64,000 nucleotides of DNA from Tretioscincus oriximinensis (GCA_022410635.1 JAJVDF010000019.1:3286101-3350100); one strand, 5' to 3'; counted from the stretch's first letter, positions 10,803 through 23,207 are shown. Numbers and translations are program-made. The notes: generated by a model from the sequence alone, not told the origin.

Positions 10803-11118
10803 GGAGAAGAAGAAGAAGAACTTAGTTCTTATACCCCACTTTTCTCACCTTTCAAAGGGACTCAAAGCAGCTTACAAGGATATATTTTTCCCCGAAGGCT
10901 GACATTCTATCTTCCCCACCAGGCTCGGGTGGTTCCCATGTATCTACTTGCAGTCAGTTGCAATTTCTTGCAATTCATGCTTTCGAATAGCTGGGTTGGC
11001 TAGAGCTACAGGCTAGTGGAAGGTGCTCACCCCTCCCCACGTCCGACACAGGGCTTCGAAACCTGATCTCCCAAGTGAGAGACGAATTCCTAAGCGACTG
11101 AGCTATCCGTGCCTGATC
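10803..11118 (-). mobile_element. tRNA-derived SINE
   Basis: On the minus strand the tRNA-like head has an A-box ATAGCTCAGTCGCTTAGGAA and a B-box-like GGTTTCGAAGCCC. A unique body follows (GCTCTAGCCAACCCAGCTAT, then AATTGCAAGAAATTGCAACT). The tail, TTTGAGTCCCTTTGAAAGGT followed by a (TTC)n run, resembles an L2-clade LINE 3' end. This suggests mobilisation by an L2-type LINE (inference). It is one of a family with copies at 15282, 34794, 53437 and 60226. Confidence 0.86.
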
Positions 11119-11369
11119 TTTCATTTCTTCTATTATATTTTTCACCTTTGCTCCTTAGGAAACCCTTATAAACTATATACCATAAAGGATTTTCCTCATT
11201 ACTATACTGTAGCATTTTACAGAAACTGTGATATAGCTTGAAACAGCTTTAGCAGAATTGGTTGAAGATATCTGCAGAGCATGTGATATTCCTTCATAAC
11301 AATCAATTTTACTATTTTTAACTTTCATTTGCTAAATCGTAAATTAGAGTAGCCCAAGACTGTTTCTAT

Positions 11370-11510
11370 ACATCTAGTCATCCAGCTGTACACCGATGAT
11401 GCAGTTATGTTATCACTGATTCAGGTTGGTCTTCAAAAAGAGTTCAAGACATCCACTATCTGTTGCCAAGAACAATTTCAGATTATCAAAAATCCAAAAC
11501 ATATTTTTCA
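11370..11510 (+). mobile_element. reverse-transcriptase remnant
   Basis: The + strand reads IQLYTDDAVMLSLIQVGLQK at about 11378-11440. YTDDAVMLS is an RT catalytic YxDD box of the kind found in R4/Tx1-like or related LINEs. The frame is lost soon after, and the following ~200 bases hold only scattered similarity. The clade is uncertain. Confidence 0.42.
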
Positions 11511-12499
11511 GTANATATAATGTATAACCATCAAACAGAGCAAATTCTTCAGATGCATAAGTGTTATCTTCTACAATGCCAGGAAGAAATCAGCCCACTA
11601 TGTGGGAGCAGCTGCCAAATGAAGTGTTACAAGAGCCTATGAATCTTAACCATATACTAGCTTCAGGCAAATTATTTGTTGCTAAATCAGTAGCAGAATT
11701 TGCATAATGTTCTCATTTTAGGCTCTTTCCATGTTAAACATTATTCCAGTCATGTTTCATCTGAATTGGGTGAAGCATGGACTGAGCTATGATGTCCAAA
11801 TATGAACAATCTTGCCATAGACATAGACCCAAATGATGATCCAAACGATGATATATGTATCATTTGGCTCTATACCGAACCCATTTCAGGATGATCCATT
11901 TTAACAATATTCTAGGAAAAGCTGACAGAAGTTGATCCATCCAAATATGGCTAAACTATCAAAGTACAGTATCTTTACCAAGATAACTGTTTATACCTAA
12001 ATTTATCTCTAATGGCAGTTGATACCTGGAAATAAATATGGTACTGAAAGCATGATAAAATATCACTATTTGCTGTTTAAGAATGCATTTGATCTTTGCA
12101 AAACTTAACGTCTGCAATATGACTGGACATTTATACATTTTATTTGGTGGGAAAACACTGTAAACAAACTGAAAATTCTTTCACTAAGAGGATCATATTT
12201 CCTACTTCCAGAAGGAAAGAAAACATAGATACATTCAAAAGGAATATATAGAGTGACAACAAGAGAGAGAGACTAATTGGGAGAAACCAAAAGGTAGAGC
12301 TACAACTGATAGAGGTACACAAAAAACAGGGTTTCATCTTGGTCTGCCAGGGTCAGATTTAGGCTGTATTTTGCCCATGGGCTATAATTTAGTTACTTAC
12401 TTATTTACTTATTTATTTTACTCACCCTCATCCCACGGCTAGTTTGGGTCAATATCTTCTTTCTTAGTATTACCGGTATCTATGTTTGGCCTAAATATG

Positions 12500-12605
12500 G
12501 CCCTGCGGTCTGCAAATTATTATATCTAAGCTAAACCANNCTGACACCTTCAGGTATAGGGTGGGATAGAAGTACAATTAAAATTAATCAAATAAATAAA
12601 TAGCA
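12500..12605 (+). mobile_element. L2-type LINE or SINE 3' tail
   Basis: A short remnant reading TTCAGGTATAGGGTGGGATA followed by an AAATAAATAAATA run. It is the 3' tail motif shared by the L2 fragments at 16180, 33040, 34600 and 37060. Two N bases lie at 12539-12540. Confidence 0.55.
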
Positions 12606-14280
12606 AGACTGTGGGACATTTTTTTTAAAAAAAGGTTAGCATTTTCATCAGTCAGATTAACCACAAATATGATAGGAACCTGGAAGCTACCCAGGTAAAT
12701 CAGGGTTCACAAAACAAATGTTATAATCCATCTATTCAGAAAAGTTGTGTATCTTCTATTATATCTCTGGATTTCCAGTTCCTGAAAGGGGATTTTTCTT
12801 TGTGTATCGTGAATACTGCGAACATGACCTTGATGGTAATGGATTTATAAAGCTGTTGGTTCTTTTAATCCTGTGAACAAGAAGATGAAAATAAATGACC
12901 AGTGAGAGGTTTTTTGTTTGTTTTTAAACTACATAGTGCCTTATTGAACTGAACTGTACACTTTTCCATGAATTCCGTTGGGGGCAATTAGTCTTTCTCA
13001 GGCTTTGCTTTGCCAATCATCTATGCTTGTCACTACTCACACACCACACACCCCTTCAGCTTCACATTTGTTTCTTTTCCCTTTAAAGATTACTTGAAAG
13101 TTTTCCAATCTATGTTTTTTAATTAAATTTGTTTTTAATACTTTTGATAGCAGTCAATCATTTTCTCCATGTTCGTCTTATTGCTTCTGTATTTCTCCAG
13201 TGCATAAAAGTGATTCTCTTATATCCATCACTTGGTTACTGTTTCATTATTCATAATCCAAGTCTATCCATATGCAATTTATGTATAGAGAGCTCTTAGT
13301 ACACCACCCACTACTTTGCATAAAGCTTTCAACTTCAACTAAGATTTCTATAAGTGTACAGCCTGATCTGTATATCTCTGCCTTTCTCATATCTTTACAT
13401 GGCTTGTTTGTTATTTTATATCAAAGCTGTTGTTAATATATTGTTTTAAGTGCTCTTGTTTTTAGTTTTATGGGTCTATTACTGCAATAAATATTTTGAT
13501 TTGATTTTACACAAAATCACTGGATGTATCTGTTAACTGTGTTCATTTGGAAAAAATAGATCCTAGAGATCTTTAGTGTATCATAACTTACATTGCTGAA
13601 ATATACAGAAAATTAAGTCTTATTATACAGAGACATACTGAAAACTATTGGTATAAATTTGGTTTGAAAGTCTAGCAATGCATATGTATATGCACACATG
13701 GGGAACAGGAACTAGCTCACTAGTTGAAAAGCAAAAATGCACGAGAGCCCTATGAATTCCTTCCCATTTTCCTTTCATTTACCAGCTGAAGGATTATGCC
13801 ATGATCACCACACACCCAGCAGATCTGCCAGACAGGGGGATTGATCTGAATTGACCCCAACCCCTTCACATTAAAGCTGACCCCTAAGGGCAGGAAAGGG
13901 AGGAGGATCCTTCAGGCTGATTGCAGGACATTTTCAGTTTTCTGGGAAGGATCTCACAAGCAACACAGAGGGTTCACACTCCCTTTTACTTGCCAGATAG
14001 CTAGCTAGTGTCCGCTCCCCTGTTTGTAGAAACAACAAATGTTGCATGAAAGCCTTATATGTGAGTGAACAGTAGTACCTCTAAGCTAAGCATGTTTCCT
14101 GCATAAGCATTAAAACTTCCAACAATAGAAAATCTGAAGCACTGAACATGTGCCTGGGTACAGCCACAGTTAAAAGAAAATATGAGTTCTTTCTGCAGTA
14201 GGATTGAAAAATAGGGACTTCCTATCCATTTGGAGGTGCAGACATACCAGTCTGCTCCTCAAAACCATTATAGGCTACAC

Positions 14281-14475
14281 TGACCAGATGACCCATTTTG
14301 GGGGGGTTGAAAACCCATTTTGGGGGTGCCTCCAGGTTTTTTCTGAAGAAAACAAAATTAAAAAACAAAATATTTTTCAAAAAAAATATTTTTTGAAAAC
14401 AATTTCCTCAGAAAAAAACGGGAGGCACCCCAAAACTGGGTTTTCAACCCCTCCCAAAAAGGGGTCATCTGGTCA
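14281..14475. mobile_element. palindromic MITE (hAT-like), copy 2
   Basis: A ~195-bp palindrome with ends TGACCAGATGACCC and GGGTCATCTGGTCA. The arms continue GTTGAAAACCCATTTTGGGG and CCAAAACTGGGTTTTCAACC and meet in an A/T-run centre. It matches copy 1 at 4892-5098 and is better preserved. The flanks TATAGGCT and CTATGGCT may be an imperfect 8-bp target duplication, which would suit hAT. No coding sequence. Confidence 0.75.
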
Positions 14476-15281
14476 ACCTATGGCTAGAAAATATAAATTG
14501 GAGATCTAATGGAAACACTTTTTGTGATTCAAATGTCTAAAATGTGTTGAAAAAATATTTGCAATAAAATATTGAAAATACCAAATGTATATTTCTTCTT
14601 TTCAGAACTTTATGCAGGTATGGCTTCCATTTCTATTTTTTCTGTTTGATGTTAAAGGTGTGTTTTTATTTTGGCATGACTGCATGGCTTCACTAATGCA
14701 ATTGATTTGTTACTCTTGAGAGCATGTTTTAAAGGTGCAAAGAGCTGCTTTTTCCAGTCACTATTTTTCTAGTGAAAAGGATAAACTTCCTTTCTGACAG
14801 ATAACACCTCATTTGATATTGGCTATCTAATACCTGAATTAAATCAAAATTTGTATTATGTAATAAAGTTAATGTTCATTTTTAAAGCATATTGAATGAT
14901 TCTGAAAGAAGATAACTCTTTGATCATCTAGTTTGCAAGAATATTATGGCAAAAGGCCTTTCTATTGGGAAATTTCTAGGTCTGGAAATTTCTCCATTAT
15001 TCTTGACTGCCTTCAGACGGGCTATGGTGTGCCTATGTAGGGATTGTCATGTATATCTGTGGCAACCCCAACATGGTTATCCTGCAAAGAGTCATAGTGG
15101 ATTTTCCTAAATTGCATAAACACATAGTGCAATACACCCAAGATGGTGTGGAATCCTGCAAATGTACCCAGACATATCTGAAGTGAAAATATTTATCTGT
15201 GTGTTTGTTAGTTGGTGCATGTACATTTCCAAGTATTTCACACCAGTCAGGCAACTGAATAAGCAAATGCTTTCCCTGCAG

Positions 15282-15587
15282 GCACAGATAGCTCAGTCGC
15301 TAAAGAATCCATCTCTCATCTGGGAGATCGGGTTTCAAAGTCCTGTGTCGGACATGGGGAGGGGTGAGCACCGTCCACTAGCCTGTAGCTCTAGCCAACC
15401 CAGCTATTCGAAAGCATGAATTGCAAGAAATTGCAACTGATTGCAAATAGATACATGGGAGCCACCACAGCCTGGAGGGGAAGATAGAATGTAAGCCTTC
15501 GGGCAAAAATACCCTTGTAAGTTGCTTTGAGTCCATTTGAAAGGTGAGAAAAGCGGAGTATAAGAACCCAGTTCTTCTTCTTCTTCT
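15282..15587 (+). mobile_element. tRNA-derived SINE
   Basis: It has the head GGCACAGATAGCTCAGTCGC, the B-box-like GGGTTTCAAAGTCC, the shared body with CTCTAGCCAACCCAGCTATT, the tail TTTGAGTCCATTTGAAAGGT and a (TTC)n end. Same family as 10803-11118, on the opposite strand. Confidence 0.88.
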
Positions 15588-15609
15588 ACACATCAGTTTT
15601 TACTGCTCT

Positions 15610-15770
15610 AAGAACATTGGAACGAAAAAGAAGCCATGCTGGATAGGGCCACACCCCATGTAGTTCAGCATTCTCCTTACACAGAGACCCACCAATTGCA
15701 CCTGGGCACTCTCAAATCTTCACCTAAACTCAAGTCCCTGCAAAAGACACCCAGAAAACAGGTAGACTAC
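15610..15770 (-). mobile_element. CR1 3' end fragment, diverged
   Basis: The + strand reads GAAGCCATGCTGGATAGGGC and then an ACAGAGACCCACCAATTGCACC block, a decayed version of the CR1 3' end seen at 32087 and 47424. It directly follows a SINE. Confidence 0.65.
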
Positions 15771-16179
15771 TCTCATTCATGGATCCCATGACTCCCAGTA
15801 AACTAGGTTGTAGTGTAGTACAGAGAAGTATGTGTAGTAATATCCTGGGATAAGAACCAAATTATGTAAGGCCATTTATATTTATTTCATGTAATAAAAT
15901 ACATGGAGTTTGAATCATACCAGCATCTTGGTGCATCCTCCCTCCCCCCTCTTCTAGCTTGCTTGCTTAAAATATTGATATTGTTTTTCCAGTTTACCAT
16001 CTTTTATTGTTAAAAAAATGCCATGACTTAAGTCTTGTCAGCCTATTATAGAAAGGCAACCTGCATCTGCTAGGTTCATTCCTTGTGTGATTCATTCATG
16101 ACATGATAATGTGAATATTCAAATTAAGCAATTAATTTTATTAATTGACTGTGCCACCACTTTCAATAGCAAAGAGAGT

Positions 16180-16435
16180 GGGAACCCTTCCCACTGACAG
16201 CCCCTATACTATGGAACAGTTTCCTCTTGGAGGTGCGTCAGTCACTATCATTGTGTCCGTTCAGGAAATTACTAAAGATACATTTCTTTAACCTGGTGTT
16301 TGGCTGGAAAAAGTGCTCTCTTCCTTACTGCACGGTACTATTGTTTTTTAACATGTTAATTCAGTTTTTATTGTTAACCACACTGAGACCTTCGGATATA
16401 GGCCGATATAGACATGCAAATAAATAAGTAAATAA
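16180..16435 (+). mobile_element. L2-clade LINE 3' fragment
   Basis: The + strand encodes WNSFLLEVRQSLSLCPFRKL, which resembles the C-terminus of L2-clade ORF2 (WNSLP..IR.S.SL..FK). A 3' untranslated part and an AAATAAATAAGTAAAT tail follow. The same tail type recurs at 33040 and 34600. Confidence 0.68.
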
Positions 16436-17241
16436 TTTGGATTAACACAATTTATTGATGCAATATGGAAAGACTTAAATTTACTTAATTTAATTGTTAA
16501 CTTTTTTACCAATTGACCTTAGAATGTGTAATTGAAAATAAGAATATTGTATGTAACATTAAAGGAAAAAAAACCCTGTGATTGTTAATATTGTGCTTTG
16601 GAAAATCTGGAAACACAAACAGAAATGATTGCTTAAACATTTAATTCCAAATCCTGCTGTTCTCTGGATTGTTGACTTAATGGTGCATTGCTGGAAATTG
16701 TTTATTAAGCTTTTGCAATGCAATTAGATTGAATCGAAATTATGTTATAAATTTTTCATGTGTGACAAAATAGAAATATTTGTGTGTTTGTATTTTAAAA
16801 GGCCATTTGCAATAATAACGCAACAAGAACAAAAGGAAACATGAAATTTCAAACAGGAAGATGAATATTCTAATCAAACTCATTAACAGCATTTGATCAT
16901 GCTACCTGATAATAAGATAGCAATCAGGCTTTATGGATGTTGCCATCCGAATAAAAAAAATTCAAATAATACTATCTCCAATTATAAAACTTCCAATCTG
17001 TCTTGATACGTTTTTAATCGGTTAGTGAGTAGTAAACTGCATGTGACCCATTATTCTTTCCTTTAAGAGCTCTAAAAATTCATCATTGATTAAATGTGTA
17101 CTTTTACACTGTATTTTATTTTCTTACATTCTAGCCAAGTCACATCTCCACACCACACACTGTCTGGTTTGTGCTTTTCAATGATTTTGCACTCCTTTCC
17201 AAAGAGACATCATGATAGAAATTATTCCTTAGTAAATCATT

Positions 17242-17667
17242 TTAATTAGATTTATTCTGAGGACCCTTGAAGTGATTCACAGTAACCTTGAAGAAACTTT
17301 TTAGTTCTGCTATTAGAAATGCAATTACAGGAACAAAGAAAGAAAGTTGTTGCACCAGGTATGGTTGGACAACAGTTCCTATACCAAAAGTGACTGACTG
17401 CAAACACTGAAAATATGAATAGTGAAATGAAGTTTGTACTATTTTAAAATTGTACAAAACATGATTTATACTTCCTGCCACCCCTTCTCTAACCTTAGCC
17501 ACTAGAGGGAATATAAACTGAAAGTGACATCTAACGCCACTGTTTCTGAAGAAGTACTGAGAGCTTTTATGACAGTTAACACGTCTTGAAAAAAAGCCAA
17601 CGCTTTGATGACAGATTTCCCATGGATTAGTTTCTTGTGCAAAAGGGACTGTGCTTTCAATTGTCAA
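17242..17667 (-). other. unexplained 141-codon open frame
   Basis: An open frame on the minus strand, antisense to EYS. I do not recognise the predicted protein and it has no motif I can name. It lies in otherwise featureless intron, and chance openness or an old transposon is more likely than a gene. Confidence 0.12.
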
Positions 17668-18307
17668 ATTTCACATATGAATGAAGTGCACTTTGGTTCA
17701 TATATTTGTTCCTGATAAACAAAAAGGTGAATTCTTTCAAAATTCTAATCTCCAAACTTCAATGGACTTCAATAGATTAGTTCCTTTGAGAATTTCAAAA
17801 GCTAAAAAACCCCAATTCTATTGCATGATTTTCAGGGTTAAACTTATCAAAGCTTACTCCATTATCCGTTATAGATGGTCAAAGCAGTAATTGTTAGACA
17901 TTAGAAGGATCTAGCTAATATGGTTTAAGAAAACCTGAGAGGTGCAGGCTGTGTCCAAACAGGGTCGATAATCTGCTAAAAGTGGAATCTGTGTTGCATT
18001 TGCCTCTCAAAGTTATTATATTAACCAATAGATTTTGAATTTTAGAGCTGGTAATCAGGGTAATTGGTGTATTGTGAAAACCAACTATCAAAACATTATA
18101 TAGAATTATTGCAAAAAGACTGTGATGTGCAAATAGTTTTGGTAAGAAACTGATAGCATGAGAGGCAAAGGAAGTTGATATTGGCAGTAAACTATCCAAT
18201 AGTGTTTTAGTGGAGGGACTAATGCACTTTCTTTTGACAAATAGAAAAAAAAATGGAAGACCGTGTCACGTGCACAGAAAATGGTGCTTGTCAATTGTCA
18301 GAATATA

Positions 18308-19370
18308 CACTGCTTAAAACAATTAAGGGAACACTTAGGGTGCGTTCACACAATGAGCTAAAAACTGGAATAAAATTATATTCCAGAATATAGCAAAGAT
18401 GTGTTCACACCACGAAGCTATATTCCAGAATATACAATGGCGTATCCTGTTCACACGTATACTTGAATTCTCGTGACACACAGTCGGCTCTTCTACGTTG
18501 CTTCAGCTGTGCCATCCTTCAAGCCAGCTCAACAGAGCCGGTCAGAGGGCTGGCTGGAAGGAGGGCACAGCTGAAGCAACGTGGCAGAGCCAGCTGTATG
18601 TCACGAGAAGCCTTTTCCTCTCCAGCCAGCCCTCTGTCTGCTTTTGGAGGGTTCCTGTCTGGAGATGGTGTCTGAGAAAGGAAGGGGAACATGGACAGAC
18701 ATCCTGTCAATCTCCCCACCTCCTCAGCAGCCCCCCAAAGCAGGAAACCTCCAAAAGCAGATGTAGGTCTGCCGGCCCCATCCACACGGAGCCTAGGCAG
18801 AACACAGCCATTTGCTTTATCCTGTCCAGCCTAGGCTCCGAATGGATGGGGCCAGCCCTCTGTCTCCTTTTGGAGGTTTCCTGCTTTGGGGGGCTGCTAA
18901 GGAGGAGGTGGGGAGGTTGACAGGACATCTGTCCATTTTCTCCTTCCTTTCTCAAACCCGATATTCAGGCAGGAACCCTCCAAAAGTAGAAGGAGGGCTG
19001 GCTGGTCGAAAAGGCCTGCAGATTCCCCCCCCCCCCCCGAAGCAAGGAAGAGGCACTTCTTCCTGTCATCTCTCCCCTCCTGTCTCTCACACTATTTTTG
19101 TTCACATGGGAAATGAACGAGATTGGCTATGAGATGATGGAGGTTGGCTGCGAGATTTTGGACATTCTCCGCAATTATTCCTGATTATCCCAGCAATAGT
19201 TTATTGCAGAATAAATGGCGTTTATTGCAGAAGTATTGCTGATACATGCTTAACACGTGTGACACAACCTTCAAAATGTCGCTACAATTGAGGCATAAAA
19301 TAGCAGTGTGAATGCAGTCTTAGTGTTACACTGTTGGGTTAAAGCGTTCCCTTAATTGTTTTGAGCAGTA
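18308..19370. mobile_element. Tc1/mariner-like MITE carrying a nested element
   Basis: Terminal inverted repeats: the left begins CACTGCTTAAAACAATTAAG, and the right, reverse-complemented, reads TACTGCTCAAAACAATTAAG. The agreement runs through AAGGGAACRC. TA dinucleotides flank both ends (18306-18307, 19371-19372), as in Tc1/mariner. Only ~30 bases on the left and ~50 on the right belong to this element. The rest is a separate insertion at 18339-19318. TIRs of this kind (CACTGCTCAAAA..) belong to Tc1-like elements as I recall them. No transposase remains. Confidence 0.78.
18339..19318. mobile_element. ~1-kb fold-back transposon, copy 1
   Basis: A 980-bp element nested in the Tc1-like MITE, flanked by CTTAG on both sides (18334-18338 and 19319-19323). 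The ends GGTGCGTTCACAC and, reverse-complemented, ACTGCATTCACAC form short TIRs. The interior is GC-rich with long imperfect inverted arms. A 35-bp stem around 18485-18590 reads TACGTTGCTTCAGCTGTGCC on one side. Larger arms at about 18600-18790 and 18830-19010 share CTTTTGGAGG and CTGTCAA blocks in opposite orientations. Open frames on both strands reflect this structure. A second copy is at 28730-29653. Superfamily uncertain. Confidence 0.7.
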
Positions 19371-19524
19371 TATTATAAAGGTATTAATGTGGTATATTAA
19401 AACCAGTAAACCAATAAAACAAATTGTTAGGAAATTCTGGAATAAGCAAGTTTTGTGTTGATATAGCCTGTGGTGGTATGTGAGTTTGAAAGAGCACTGT
19501 GCTGCGTAGAGAATATATGCAACA

Positions 19525-22500
19525 AAGTAGCACATATCTGCATTTTAATATTGAATAACGTAAGAGCACTAAAGAAGATGGATAAACCAGGAAGGGATGC
19601 TTACCGGGGGATGGTCCCCTGGGCTCCTTGTTGGTGGCAGTGGTCAGGAGAGACATGTTTTCTTGCACCACGGCAGAATCCTTTAATGGGATGCTTTAGC
19701 CGCTGGTCCTCGCATTTCGCTGCTCTTTCAGGACGAGACCTCCAGGGATGCAGTAGGAGCATCCCACTCCTGGGAGTGCAGCCCTCCAGCTGCCTTGGAA
19801 AACAGGAGTTTCAGGCAGAGAGGGCATCGGAGCGAGGAAGAAGGACAGCTTCCTTAGAAGATGTGCCGGTATCCTCTTACACCGAGGATAGTTCTCCACG
19901 GGTGGAGGGAGGGAGGCTGCTTGTAGTGGGCGATTCGATGGTTAGGCATATAGAGAGGAGAGTATGCGATGGGTGTAATGACCGCATGGTAACTTGCCTG
20001 CTGGGTGCTAAGGTTGGGGACATCACGCTACATTTAGAGAGCTGTTTGACAGTGCTGGGGTGTTGTGGTACATGTTGGTATCAACGACATTGGGAATGCC
20101 AAGCAGGGAGTCCTGGAAACCAAATTTAGGTTTCCAGGTAGAAGATTGAAATCCAGGACCTCCAAGGTAGCATTTTCTGAAATGCTACCTGTTCCACATG
20201 CAGGACCAGTATAAGCTTCAATGCATGGATGAGGCTGTGGTGTCATGAGGAAGGATTTAGATTTGTCAGGAACTGGGGGACATTTTGGGACAGGCCACAC
20301 CTGTACAAAAGGAATGGGTTGCACTTGAACCAAGATGGAACCAGACTGCTGGTACTTAATATTAAAAAGGTTGCAGAGCAGCTTTTAAACTGATATCTGG
20401 GGGAAAGCCGACAGGAGCTGGGCAGCATCCGGTTCGAGATAGTGTAAATATAAATGTAATTGCTGAGGAACAGAATTATTCAGATAATATAGTATCAGAG
20501 GAGGAACCCAGATGCTGTAATGAGCAAACTGTGGTTTCTCACAAGTATACGGGACAAAACTTGCACCGGAGAAGGGGATATAAATGCCTGTATGCAAATG
20601 CAAGAAGCTTCCAAGCAAAAATAGGGGAGTTGGGATGCTTAGTGAATAACAATAATGCCCCAGGTTACAAACTATACAGAAAAGATAGGAAAGGGAGACC
20701 TGGTGGTGGTGTAGCCTTGTACGTTAAAGAAGAGATTGAATAATACAAACTGGAATTTCCAGGTAAAACAAACCCATCCACAGAAACACTGTGGATAACA
20801 TTATCATGTCAGAAAACAAGTCTAATATTAGGAGTATGCTACCGGCTTCCTAACCAAAAACCTGAAAGCAATACTCATTTGGAACATGAGGTCATTGAAG
20901 CTTCCAAAAAGGGAAGGGTAGTAATAATGGGAGATTTCAACTATCCACACATTGATTGGGCAAACTCTTGTTTAACTCATGAAAAAGAAATTAAATTCTT
21001 AGACATGCTAACTGATTGCTTTCTAGAGCAGGTGGTTTTAGAACCAACCAGGGGCAAGGGAATCCTGAATTTAGTCATAAGTAATGAACAGGACCCGATA
21101 CAAAATGTAACTGTAACTGATCCCATAGGAAACAGTGACCACAATACAATAAATTTCAGCTTGAACGTGGATAGAAAATTGTCAAGCAGTTCTAACATAG
21201 AAACCCTCAACTTTCACAAAGGAATTTTTTCTCAAAATGAGGAAAATAGTAAAAAGAAAACTAAAAAGGAATGTGAGAAAAGTCCAGTCTCTTCAAAAAG
21301 CATGGAAATTGTTTGCAAATACAATATTGGGAGCTCAAATAAAGTGCATTCCCAAGAGAAGAAAGGGTTCTGCCAAGTCCAAAAAGATAGCTGTATGGCT
21401 TACCACTGCAGTAAGAGAAGTAATTGAAATGAAGAGAAACTCATTTAAGAAGTGGAAGGCTTATCCTAGTAAGGAGAACAGAAGGCAGCACAAACTGTGG
21501 TAAACCAAATGCAAGGTGATCCAAAGAAAAACTTTGAGGAGTGCATTGCAAAGAATATTAAAAGATATAATAAGGAGTTTTTCAAATACATCAGAAATAA
21601 GAATCCTACCAGGAAAGCAGTAGGACCACTAGATAGCAATGGACTAAAGAGCATAATCAAGGGAACGTGGAGATTGCAGAGCAATTAAACTGGATAGAGA
21701 TAGTAATGGAGGAGGTCCTTGGTAGCCTTAACAAGCTGAACATTAATAAATCCCCAGGGCCAGATGGCATTCACCCAAGAATTCTTAAAGAACTCAAATG
21801 TGAAATTGCTGAACTTCTAACCAAAATATTTAATCTTTCCTTAAGATCAGGCACAGTACCAGTAGATTGGAGGGTAGCTAACGTAACACCAATCTTCAAA
21901 AAAGGATCCCGGGGTGATCCCAGAAATTATAGACCCGTCAGTTTAACATCAGTTCCAGGTAAAGTGTTGGAAACCATAATTAAGGACAAAATTACTAAAC
22001 ATATGGAGAAGCACACATTGCTGAATTAAACTCAGCATGGCTTCTGCAAAGGTAAATCATGCCTTACTAACTTGCTAGAATTCTTTGAGAGTGTTAACAA
22101 AAACAGTTGATATTGTCTATCTAGATTTTCAGAAGACTTTTGATAAAAGTTCCTCATCAAAGGCTCCTCATCACAGCTTCACACTCATGGTATAAGAGGA
22201 CAGACTTTATCCTGGATTGGAAACTGGCTAAAAGATAGAAAACAGAGGGTAGTAACAAATGGACAATTAACTGAGTGGAAAGAGGTAAGAAGTGAGGTAC
22301 CCCAGGGGTCTGTACTGGGACCTTTGCTTTTCAATATATTTATAAATGATCTGGATGCCGAGGTAAATAGTGAAGTAGCCAAGTTTGTTGACGACACTAA
22401 ACTGTTCAGGGTAGTGAAAACTGAAAATGATTGTAAGGCGCTCCAGAGTGATCTATTGAAATTGGGTGAGTGGGCATCAAAGTGGCAAATGCACTTCAAT

Positions 22501-22869
22501 TTAAGCAAGTGCAAGGTCATGCACATTGGGGTAAAGAACCCCAATTACTCCTACCTACAAGCTTTCTGTAACTGAGCAAGAAAAGGATCTTGGGGTGTTG
22601 GTGGACAATTCAATGAAAATGTCAACCTAGTGTGTGCAGATATAGTTTACAAGGGTAGAAATGGGTACTAGGATGGATGTCTGGATGTTGCCTCCAGTAT
22701 AGAGCAACAGGCGGACTCCTGAAATACCGTTTGCAGGGAGTCTTGAACAGGTGCATATTTTGCTTTACTCTGTTTGGACTGCCCAGGTGCATCTGGCGGG
22801 CCTCTGTGCTGGACTAGATGGGCTGTGGTCTGATCCAGTATGGCTCTTCTTATGTTCTTTTGTTCTTAT
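19525..22869 (+). mobile_element. CR1-type LINE, nearly full-length, inactive
   Basis: Sense to EYS. In order it shows: an ORF1 esterase-like (SGNH) region with LLVVGDSMVRHIERRVCD at about 19918-19971 and a VHVGINDIG block near 20070; an ORF1 end resembling NGLHLNQDGTRLL; an ORF2 endonuclease with VVIMGDFNYPHIDW near 20920 and a SDHNTINF block near 21140; reverse transcriptase with NKSPGPDGIHPRILKEL and FKKGSRGDPRNYRPVSL (about 21750-21940), then FNIFINDLD and FVDDTKL (22330-22410). It jumps from the region near 22625 to the 3' untranslated end, which finishes in TTATGTTC-type repeats at 22869. The C-terminal part of ORF2 is missing and several frames are broken, so it cannot be autonomous. 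Related fragments occur throughout the window on the minus strand. Confidence 0.92.
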
Positions 22870-23100
22870 GCTCTTGTAACTTCTGGGTGCAACAGGGCCT
22901 ATAAAAAGGCCTCGGCACCCCAGTTTCCTCCTCTTTGACCAGCTTCGCTTCACATAGCCCATCATCTCTGTGTCGTTGGCTGCTTTCTCGGCCTGATCGC
23001 CATTTTAGTCAGGCCCAGAAAACATAACAAAGAGGAAAAGGCAGCAGCAAAGAAGGAGCAGAGCTGGGGCAATGAGTGAGTGGCGCTTAAGGGAGCAAGA
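22870..23100 (+). other. TATA-containing unique stretch after CR1
   Basis: Just beyond the CR1 end is the palindromic motif GGCCTATAAAAAGGCC (about 22898-22913), followed by a pyrimidine-rich and then purine-rich stretch. A TATA box here could belong to an LTR or LINE promoter remnant. I cannot assign it, and no gene follows. Confidence 0.25.
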
Positions 23101-23207
23101 TGTAGGGGTCATTCTGAGGTAAGTCCCAATTGGACTAGGTTCCTTCTCGCCTTTTTCTTAATTACTGGGTCTGTGTGAGAACTCCCTAGAGTTTTCCTCT
23201 TGCCCAT

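Noticed and set aside
15282..15350. tRNA-like A- and B-box sequences (also at 10.8, 34.8, 53.4 and 60.2 kb)
   Set aside because: They are SINE heads followed by a common body and tail. No complete cloverleaf is kept.
18463..19132. Several overlapping open frames on both strands
   Set aside because: Mirror-image products of the inverted arms of the fold-back element, not genes.
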